Shown in pieces: positions 1 through 5,552 of a stretch of 5,552 nt of DNA; position 1 is the stretch's first letter; each line of letters starts with the position of its first letter. The position numbers and the translations under genes were made by a program. The notes under the pieces are model-generated. The model searched no databases. It saw only the letters and a list, made by a program, of their open reading frames with translations, and was not told the origin of the DNA. The stretch is from Gammaproteobacteria bacterium (GTDB taxonomy: Bacteria; Pseudomonadota; Gammaproteobacteria; Pseudomonadales; Pseudohongiellaceae), in assembly GCA_002684935.1 (NCBI GenBank), contig NYWC01000042.1:41770-47321 (forward strand), read 5' to 3'.

Positions 1-129
1 GAAGTGAAGCTGGCGACCCGCACTGACCAGAGCCTAATTGGTGGTGCTGTGGTCCGGGCCGGTGACACGGTGATTGACAGTTCTGTGCGCGGCAAACTAG
101 CCAAGTTGACTGAATCAATTAATTCCTGA
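1..129 (+). CDS. atpH: ATP synthase F1 subunit delta, C-terminal fragment (5' end outside window)
   Basis: The open frame from base 1 encodes 42 residues and ends at TGA 127-129. It holds the conserved C-terminal signature of the delta/OSCP family: [13 protein letters not shown] followed by SVRGKLAKL, close to the E. coli delta ending ([22 protein letters not shown], from memory). In the family, delta sits on top of the alpha3beta3 head and joins it to the b-subunit peripheral stalk, so that F1 does not turn with the rotor; this C-terminal part contacts the b dimer. About 135 N-terminal residues are missing because the window begins inside the gene. It lies 26 bases before atpA, the standard order. 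The stop codon falls inside the left arm of an inverted repeat (123-141). The identification rests on a short but diagnostic tail plus gene order. Confidence 0.93.
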   Translation, partial: EVKLATRTDQSLIGGAVVRAGDTVIDSSVRGKLAKLTESINS

Positions 130-141
130 AACGTTCAGGAA
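123..141 (+). promoter_or_regulatory. Perfect inverted repeat at the atpH-atpA junction
   Basis: TTCCTGAA (123-130) and TTCAGGAA (134-141) are exact reverse complements around a 3-base loop, ACG. The left arm contains the atpH stop codon (127-129) and the right arm ends two bases before the atpA ribosome binding site. The TTCCT of the left arm could instead pair with AGGAA at 145-149, which is the core of that site. A role in translational coupling is inference; the repeat itself is directly visible. Confidence 0.5.
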
Positions 142-142
142 C

Positions 143-150
143 AAAGGAAA
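143..150 (+). promoter_or_regulatory. Ribosome binding site of atpA
   Basis: AAAGGAAA, with AAGGA at 144-148, lies seven bases before the ATG at 156. It supports that ATG as the start, which also gives the expected family N-terminus [14 protein letters not shown]. Confidence 0.75.
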
Positions 151-155
151 CAAGC

Positions 156-1700
156 ATGCAACAACTGAACCCATCCGAAATCAGTGAAATTATCAAGCAG
201 CGCATAGAGTCGCTGGATGTCACTGCCCAGGCCAAAAATGAGGGCACAATTGTTAGTGTGTCTGACGGTATTATCCGCATCAATGGTCTTGCTGATGTGA
301 TGTACGGTGAGATGATCGAATTCGAAGGCGGTATTTACGGGATGGCCCTAAACCTCGAGCGCGACTCTGTTGGCGCGGTGGTACTGGGTGATTATCTGAG
401 TCTGAAGGAAGGCCAGTCCTGTAAGTGTACGGGCCGAATTCTTGAGGTACCGGTAGGCCCAGAGTTGGAAGGCCGCGTAGTCGACGCGCTGGGTAAGCCC
501 ATTGACGGCAAGGGTCCCATCGAATCCGAGATGACCGACGCTGTCGAAAAAGTGGCACCTGGTGTAATTGCTCGCCAATCAGTATCTGAACCGGTGCAGA
601 CTGGTCTCAAGTCTATCGACTCGATGACGCCGGTTGGGCGAGGTCAGCGCGAGCTGATCATTGGTGACCGTGAGGTGGGCAAGACGGCCGTTGCCATCGA
701 CACCATAATTAACCAGAAGGGCAAAGGGGTTAAGTGTATTTATGTGGCGGTAGGCCAGAAAGCTTCTTCAATCGCCAGTGTCGTGACGAAGCTGGAAGAG
801 CACGGTGCGATGGAATACACGACAGTGGTTTCCGCATCCGCATCCGACCCAGCCTCCATGCAGTTCATTGCGCCATATTCCGGTTGCACCATGGGCGAGT
901 ACTACCGCGATCGCGGTCAAGACGCCTTGATCGTTTATGATGATTTGACCAAACAGGCCTGGGCTTACCGACAGATCTCCCTGTTGCTGCGTAGACCACC
1001 TGGTCGAGAAGCCTACCCGGGCGACGTTTTCTACCTACACTCCCGCCTTCTGGAGCGTGCATCGCGAGTAAGCGCTGACTACGTAGAAAAATTCACCGAT
1101 GGTGAAGTGAAGGGTAAAACTGGGTCCCTGACCGCCTTGCCTATTATTGAGACGCAGGCTGGTGACGTATCTGCTTTCGTACCAACCAACGTGATTTCAA
1201 TTACTGATGGTCAGATCTTCCTGGAGACCGATTTGTTTAACTCGGGTATCCGCCCGGCCATGAACCCCGGTATCTCAGTATCTCGAGTAGGCGGCGCGGC
1301 ACAGACCAAAATCATTAAGAAGCTGGGCGGCGGTATTCGTATCGCATTGGCTCAGTATCGCGAACTGGCCGCCTTTGCCGCCTTTGCATCTGATCTGGAT
1401 GATGCGACTAGAGCGCAGCTGGAACACGGTCAGCGCGTGACTGAACTCATGAAGCAGAAGCAATACGCGCCGCTTTCAATTGCCGAGATGGCCGTATCAA
1501 TTTACGCGGCAAACGAAGGCTATCTGAAGGACATCGAGCTTAATAAAGTATTGGATTTTGAGGCGTCACTGTTGAGCTACATGAACAGTGAGCACGGCGA
1601 CATGCTGGCCAATATCAATGAGACCGGCGACTGGAATGACGACATCGAAGCCAAGTTCAAGTCCGGGCTCGATAAGTTCAAGCAGACCCAGACCTGGTAA
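156..1700 (+). CDS. atpA: ATP synthase F1 subunit alpha
   Basis: Encodes the 514-residue alpha subunit, the usual length (E. coli 513). Alpha alternates with beta in the F1 head, binds nucleotide at non-catalytic sites and gives an arginine to the beta active site. Approximate layout: N-terminal beta-barrel 1-95 ([22 protein letters not shown]), nucleotide-binding domain 96-380, C-terminal helical domain 381-514. Visible motifs are the P-loop GDREVGKT at 170-177 with Lys176, the Walker B region DALIVYDD at 256-263, [31 protein letters not shown] after it, and [10 protein letters not shown] with the arginine finger at Arg377. Two oddities: the P-loop has Glu-Val where Gln-Thr (E. coli) or Gln-Ile (Pseudomonas) is usual, and residues 405-415 read [11 protein letters not shown], with Ala409 replacing the normally conserved Gln. 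The frame is intact and no nucleotide-site lysine is lost, so it is probably functional. Confidence 0.99.
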   Translation: MQQLNPSEISEIIKQRIESLDVTAQAKNEGTIVSVSDGIIRINGLADVMYGEMIEFEGGIYGMALNLERDSVGAVVLGDYLSLKEGQSCKCTGRILEVPVGPELEGRVVDALGKPIDGKGPIESEMTDAVEKVAPGVIARQSVSEPVQTGLKSIDSMTPVGRGQRELIIGDREVGKTAVAIDTIINQKGKGVKCIYVAVGQKASSIASVVTKLEEHGAMEYTTVVSASASDPASMQFIAPYSGCTMGEYYRDRGQDALIVYDDLTKQAWAYRQISLLLRRPPGREAYPGDVFYLHSRLLERASRVSADYVEKFTDGEVKGKTGSLTALPIIETQAGDVSAFVPTNVISITDGQIFLETDLFNSGIRPAMNPGISVSRVGGAAQTKIIKKLGGGIRIALAQYRELAAFAAFASDLDDATRAQLEHGQRVTELMKQKQYAPLSIAEMAVSIYAANEGYLKDIELNKVLDFEASLLSYMNSEHGDMLANINETGDWNDDIEAKFKSGLDKFKQTQTW

Positions 1701-1709
1701 GCCGGGTTT
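1690..1709 (+). promoter_or_regulatory. Imperfect hairpin with the atpA stop codon in its loop
   Basis: AGACCTGG (1690-1697) can pair with CCGGGTTT (1702-1709) as eight base pairs, two of them G-U, around a UAAG loop. The atpA stop TAA (1698-1700) lies in that loop. An A-rich stretch, not a T-tract, follows, so it is not a standard terminator. The wobbles and its partly coding position make chance likely; function is unproven. Confidence 0.3.
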
Positions 1710-1761
1710 AAAAGAACAAGCGCATATTTATCGTAAGTAAAACGACAGGTAACTAAGACAC

Positions 1762-2622
1762 ATGGCCGGCGGCAAAGAGATACGCACCAAGATCTCGAGT
1801 ATCAAGAATACTCAGAAGATCACCAAGGCGATGGAGATGGTCTCCGCGAGCAAGATGCGCAAGGCACAAGATACCATGCAGCTTGGTAAGCCTTATGCAC
1901 ATCGTATTCGCGCAGTGATTGGCCACGTTGCCAATGCCAAACCCGAATACCGACATGCTTATTTCGACACCCGCGAAGTGAAGCGAGTTGGCTACATTGT
2001 TATTTCGACTGATCGCGGTCTTTGCGGCGGGTTGAATATCAATGCGTTCAAGGCAACAGTGGCCTCGATGAAGGAATACGCCGATCAAGGTGTTGACATT
2101 GATATCGCCACCATCGGTGGACGTGCCGCAACGTTTTTCAACAACTACGGCGGCAATGTTGTTGCCTCGGTTCGGGATATGGGCGAGACACCGGAGCTTA
2201 CCGATGTAATCGGATCGGTACGTGTGTTACTCGACAAATTCGATAACGGTGAAATCGATCGACTGATGCTGGTGAGTAATGATTTTATAAATACTATGAC
2301 TCACCAACCCACCGTGCTGCAGTTATTGCCAATATTGCCTTCAGAGGAAGGGGACCTGCAGCACCATTGGGATTATATCTATGAGCCCGATGCACAGGAG
2401 TTGTTGGAAGGCTTGATGCTGCGTTATATCGAATCTCAAGTGTATCAGGCGGTAGTTGAAAATAATGCCTGTGAACAGGCCGCGCGTATGTTGGCGATGA
2501 AGAACGCCTCGGATAATGCGGGCGACCTCATTGAAGAGCTGGGTCTTGTTTACAACAAGGCACGTCAGGCGGCTATTACGCAGGAACTGTCAGAAATTGC
2601 TGGCGGTGCCGCGGCGGTATAG
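1762..2622 (+). CDS. atpG: ATP synthase F1 subunit gamma
   Basis: Encodes the 286-residue gamma subunit (E. coli 287). It is the central rotor shaft: its N- and C-terminal helices form a coiled coil inside the alpha3beta3 head, and its foot contacts epsilon and the c-ring. The N-terminal helix signature is present, [20 protein letters not shown] followed by [16 protein letters not shown]. The central alpha/beta domain carries [19 protein letters not shown] (about 76-94). The C-terminal helix carries [20 protein letters not shown], then [13 protein letters not shown], and ends [20 protein letters not shown] followed by AAV. ATG 1762 is chosen because it gives the conserved MAGGKEIR start. Its ribosome binding site is weak: the best match is CAGG at 1746-1749, about 12 bases upstream, so coupling to atpA across the 61-base gap is plausible. 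No truncation or chloroplast-type cysteine insertion is seen. Confidence 0.98.
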   Translation: MAGGKEIRTKISSIKNTQKITKAMEMVSASKMRKAQDTMQLGKPYAHRIRAVIGHVANAKPEYRHAYFDTREVKRVGYIVISTDRGLCGGLNINAFKATVASMKEYADQGVDIDIATIGGRAATFFNNYGGNVVASVRDMGETPELTDVIGSVRVLLDKFDNGEIDRLMLVSNDFINTMTHQPTVLQLLPILPSEEGDLQHHWDYIYEPDAQELLEGLMLRYIESQVYQAVVENNACEQAARMLAMKNASDNAGDLIEELGLVYNKARQAAITQELSEIAGGAAAV

Positions 2623-2649
2623 TGTGGCCACCAAACAAATAAGCTGGAC

Positions 2650-2675
2650 GCACTTGGCAAAGTGCCATGACGCAC
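2650..2675 (+). promoter_or_regulatory. Cluster of short alternative hairpins in the atpG-atpD spacer
   Basis: GCACTT (2650-2655) pairs perfectly with AAGTGC (2660-2665) around GGCA. The same bases offer two competing stems: TGGCA (2655-2659) with TGCCA (2663-2667), and GTGC (2662-2665) with GCAC (2672-2675). Only one can form at a time. All are short and none has a T-tract, so any regulatory role is speculative. Confidence 0.3.
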
Positions 2676-2705
2676 AGATATCGAATTAAACTTAAAGATT
2701 GAACT

Positions 2706-4136
<1,431 letters not shown>

Positions 4137-4172
4137 TAGCGACTGGGCTTAAACAACAGACGCTTTAATTGC

Positions 4173-4199
4173 CAGACTGCTCCTATCAAGAGCAGTCTG
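4173..4199 (+). promoter_or_regulatory. Perfect 10-bp hairpin between atpD and atpC
   Basis: CAGACTGCTC (4173-4182) and GAGCAGTCTG (4190-4199) are exact reverse complements around the 7-base loop CTATCAA. It begins 37 bases after the atpD stop and ends 41 bases before the atpC ribosome binding site. The bases after it (CAGCAGGAAAC) are not a T-tract, so it is not a standard intrinsic terminator. Plausible roles are protecting the upstream atpD message from 3' decay, a processing site, or lowering atpC expression. The structure is clear; the role is inferred. Confidence 0.65.
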
Positions 4200-4240
4200 C
4201 AGCAGGAAACAAATTCTTGAGTTGGCATTAAGTGCTGACT

Positions 4241-4248
4241 AAGAGGAG
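4241..4248 (+). promoter_or_regulatory. Ribosome binding site of atpC
   Basis: AAGAGGAG is a strong Shine-Dalgarno match, nine bases before the ATG at 4258. Three in-frame ATGs lie close together (4258, 4264, 4270). The spacing, and the family N-terminus MAMT shared with E. coli epsilon, favour the first. Confidence 0.8.
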
Positions 4249-4257
4249 TTAAAACAC

Positions 4258-4680
4258 ATGGCGATGACAATGCATTGCGACATCGTAAGCGCGGAGAGAG
4301 GCATATTTTCTGGTCGCATTGAGATGGTAGTCGCGACCGGCACGCTCGGTGATCTTGGTGTTGTGCCAGGGCACGCGCCGCTGATAACTGGCCTCATTCC
4401 TGGCCCGGTTCGCCTGATCAAGGATGGCGGTGACGAAGAAGTGTTTTATGTTTCCGGCGGTTATCTCGAAGTACAAAGTGGCGTAGTGACCCTGTTAACT
4501 GATACCGCGCTACGCGCCGATGACATTGATGAAGCCGCTGCCGTTGAAGCAATGGAAGAGGCCGAAAGGGCTATGCAGGATGCCAGCGCTGAGCTCGACT
4601 ACGGCACGGCTGCTGCCCAACTGGCAGAAGCGGCTGCGCAGCTACGAGCGCTCAGACAGCTGAAAAACAGGACGCCATAG
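4258..4680 (+). CDS. atpC: ATP synthase F1 subunit epsilon
   Basis: Encodes 140 residues (E. coli 139). Epsilon binds the foot of gamma and the c-ring; in bacteria its C-terminal helices can extend into F1 and block ATP hydrolysis. The N-terminal beta-sandwich (about 1-86) shows [40 protein letters not shown] and [23 protein letters not shown], all typical. The C-terminal helix-turn-helix (about 90-138) is present at full length, so the inhibitory element is not truncated. Its first helix is rich in Ala and Glu ([20 protein letters not shown]) and has fewer basic residues than E. coli epsilon there; whether that alters inhibition cannot be told from sequence. It is the last gene of the operon, ending at TAG 4678-4680 directly against an inverted repeat, with the terminator 47 bases on. 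Confidence 0.97.
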   Translation: MAMTMHCDIVSAERGIFSGRIEMVVATGTLGDLGVVPGHAPLITGLIPGPVRLIKDGGDEEVFYVSGGYLEVQSGVVTLLTDTALRADDIDEAAAVEAMEEAERAMQDASAELDYGTAAAQLAEAAAQLRALRQLKNRTP

Positions 4681-4698
4681 CAAACTGACACCAGTTTG
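4681..4698 (+). promoter_or_regulatory. Hairpin directly abutting the atpC stop codon
   Basis: CAAACTG (4681-4687) and CAGTTTG (4692-4698) are exact reverse complements around ACAC, starting at the first base after the atpC TAG. There is no T-tract after it, so it is not itself a terminator. It may stabilise the mRNA end. It overlaps the -35-like element of the promoter candidate at 4685-4714. Confidence 0.45.
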
Positions 4699-4714
4699 AT
4701 TACACGGGCATAAT
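4685..4714 (+). promoter_or_regulatory. Candidate sigma70 promoter upstream of the terminator
   Basis: CTGACA (4685-4690) matches the -35 consensus at five of six bases and CATAAT (4709-4714) matches the -10 at five of six, with an 18-base spacer. Transcription would begin near 4721, only a few bases before the terminator hairpin at 4728, so the terminator would sit in the RNA leader. The match could be chance in a short AT-rich spacer. Confidence 0.3.
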
Positions 4715-4727
4715 GAAGTCTGATTAC

Positions 4728-4757
4728 GAAAAGGTAGCGAGAGCTACCTTTTCTTTT
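4728..4757 (+). terminator. Rho-independent terminator of the atp operon
   Basis: A perfect 11-bp stem, GAAAAGGTAGC (4728-4738) with GCTACCTTTTC (4743-4753), is closed by GAGA, a GNRA tetraloop. It continues into TTTT (4754-4757), which with the stem end gives the run TTTTCTTTT. This is a textbook intrinsic terminator for + strand transcription, 47 bases after the atpC stop. It separates the atp operon from glmU, though some read-through into glmU is possible. Confidence 0.9.
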
Positions 4758-4784
4758 GATAGTCTATCCGCAGAAAACTAAATC
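4756..4784 (+). promoter_or_regulatory. Weak candidate promoter for glmU downstream of the terminator
   Basis: TTGATA (4756-4761) matches the -35 consensus at five of six bases. At a 17-base spacing lies TAAATC (4779-4784), only three of six for the -10. The -35-like bases overlap the terminator T-tract. The small palindrome GATAG-T-CTATC (4758-4768) lies just inside the spacer and resembles a short operator half-site pair. Its position before glmU is right, but the -10 is poor. Confidence 0.2.
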
Positions 4785-4805
4785 ACCGAAAAAACGAGCC
4801 AAACT

Positions 4806-5552
4806 ATGGAAGTCGTCATTCTTGCCGCCGGCAAAGGCACCAGGATGAACTCATCATCACCCAAGGTCCTGCATGAAATTGGTGGTCGTCCGATGCTATC
4901 CCACGTCATCAGCAGCGCATTGGAACTGGAGCCCGATAAGATTCATATCGTAGTTGGTTATGGAGCGGACCAGGTTGCGACAAAAATAGAAGACGAATTT
5001 CCAGATGTGCCCGTTAATTGGGTAACTCAAACTGAACAATTGGGCACTGGGCATGCGCTGCAGCAGGCTTTACCTGGCATCAACACCGATTCTGACGACA
5101 ACCCGGTACTCGTGCTGTTTGGTGACGTGCCACTTATTCGCAAAGAAACCTTGTCTGCTATGTTGCCCGAACCACAAGCGGACGAGCTTTCTTTGCTGAC
5201 CTTTGAAGCAAGCCCACCAACTGGATTTGGGCGCATCATAAGGGATTCCGATGCTGCGGTAACTGCCATCGTTGAAGAGCGCGATGCATCTGCGGCACAG
5301 AAACTTATAAGTGAAGTGAATAGCGGCATTATGGCAATTCCAGCTCAAATCTTACCTTCCTGGTTGCAGTCTCTTGGCAATAATAATGATCAAGGCGAAT
5401 ATTATCTGACAGACATCATTGCACTTGCTCACTCTCAAGGGGTAACGACCCGTGCCTTCATGGCTAAGGATAAGATGGAGGTCATGGGCGTCAATGATAA
5501 GGTACAACTGGCACTGTTAGAGCGACATCTGCAAATGACCATTGCCAATGAC
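4806..5552 (+). CDS. glmU: Bifunctional GlmU (GlcNAc-1-P uridyltransferase / GlcN-1-P acetyltransferase), N-terminal part, runs off the window
   Basis: The open frame starts at ATG 4806 and continues for 249 codons to the last base with no stop. In the family, the C-terminal domain acetylates glucosamine-1-phosphate and the N-terminal domain joins GlcNAc-1-phosphate to UTP, giving UDP-GlcNAc for peptidoglycan and lipopolysaccharide. This window holds essentially the pyrophosphorylase domain. Visible motifs: LAAGKGTRM at 6-14 with catalytic Arg13, PKVLH at 19-23, QTEQLGTGHA at 75-84, FGDVPL with metal-binding Asp107, PTGFGRI at 138-144, VEERDA, VNSGI at 171-175, GEYYLTDIIALA, and GVND at 228-231 with Asn230. 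Small departures: Ser18 replaces the usual Leu before PKVLH, and NSG replaces NTG. The start is fixed by an in-frame TAA at 4779-4781 with no other ATG between. The ribosome binding site is weak (GAG 4796-4798). The left-handed beta-helix acetyltransferase domain lies outside the window. Confidence 0.96.
   Translation, partial: MEVVILAAGKGTRMNSSSPKVLHEIGGRPMLSHVISSALELEPDKIHIVVGYGADQVATKIEDEFPDVPVNWVTQTEQLGTGHALQQALPGINTDSDDNPVLVLFGDVPLIRKETLSAMLPEPQADELSLLTFEASPPTGFGRIIRDSDAAVTAIVEERDASAAQKLISEVNSGIMAIPAQILPSWLQSLGNNNDQGEYYLTDIIALAHSQGVTTRAFMAKDKMEVMGVNDKVQLALLERHLQMTIAND

Noticed and set aside
1753..2088. Minus-strand frame of 111 codons opposite the atpG start
   Set aside because: It is complementary to the conserved gamma N-terminus, with no plausible product and no start signals. 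It is a shadow.
2624..2631. Perfect palindrome GTGGCCAC right after the atpG stop
   Set aside because: Only 8 bp with no loop, so it cannot form an RNA hairpin. Palindromes this short are expected by chance.
4173..4199. Reading the atpD-atpC hairpin as an intrinsic terminator
   Set aside because: The stem is perfect, but the following bases are CAGCAGGAAAC with no T run, and atpC downstream keeps its own strong ribosome binding site.
4697..4727. Direct repeat TGATTAC (4697-4703 and 4721-4727)
   Set aside because: Seven bases repeated once in an AT-rich spacer is well within chance, and no known site fits.
5027..5348. Two overlapping minus-strand frames opposite glmU
   Set aside because: They lie opposite the conserved GlmU pyrophosphorylase domain. 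Their Ser-rich translations resemble reversed codon bias, not a protein family.

Overview
The window is the distal part of a bacterial F1Fo ATP synthase (atp/unc) operon followed by the start of glmU. In order, all on the + strand: the 3' end of atpH (delta), complete atpA (alpha), atpG (gamma), atpD (beta) and atpC (epsilon), a clear intrinsic terminator, and the first 249 codons of glmU, which runs off the right edge.

The organism is very probably a gammaproteobacterium. The atpHAGDC order with glmU directly downstream is the arrangement known from Escherichia and Pseudomonas. The alpha, beta and gamma proteins read like Pseudomonas-type sequences as I remember them (for example the alpha N-terminus [14 protein letters not shown] and the gamma segment [12 protein letters not shown]). 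Base composition looks intermediate and does not change visibly between genes. I cannot name the genus from this window.

Layout: 1-129 atpH C-terminus; 156-1700 atpA; 1762-2622 atpG; 2745-4136 atpD; 4258-4680 atpC; 4681-4805 spacer with a hairpin touching the atpC stop, a weak promoter candidate, a strong GNRA-loop terminator (4728-4757) and a second weak promoter candidate; 4806-5552 glmU 5' part. There is no gene-free stretch longer than about 125 bases. No RNA gene, mobile element, CRISPR array or phage remnant was seen.

The five atp products build F1. Alpha and beta form the hexamer, with catalysis on beta. Gamma is the rotor shaft, epsilon is its regulatory partner, and delta joins the top of F1 to the peripheral stalk. 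GlmU makes UDP-GlcNAc for peptidoglycan and lipopolysaccharide and is a separate function behind the terminator.

This is an ordinary housekeeping region and I see no new biological system. The points worth a second look are small: inverted repeats at or near almost every gene junction (the strongest a perfect 10-bp stem between atpD and atpC), an alpha P-loop reading GDREVGKT, an alpha [11 protein letters not shown] segment lacking its usual Gln, and a promoter-like pair just upstream of the operon terminator.
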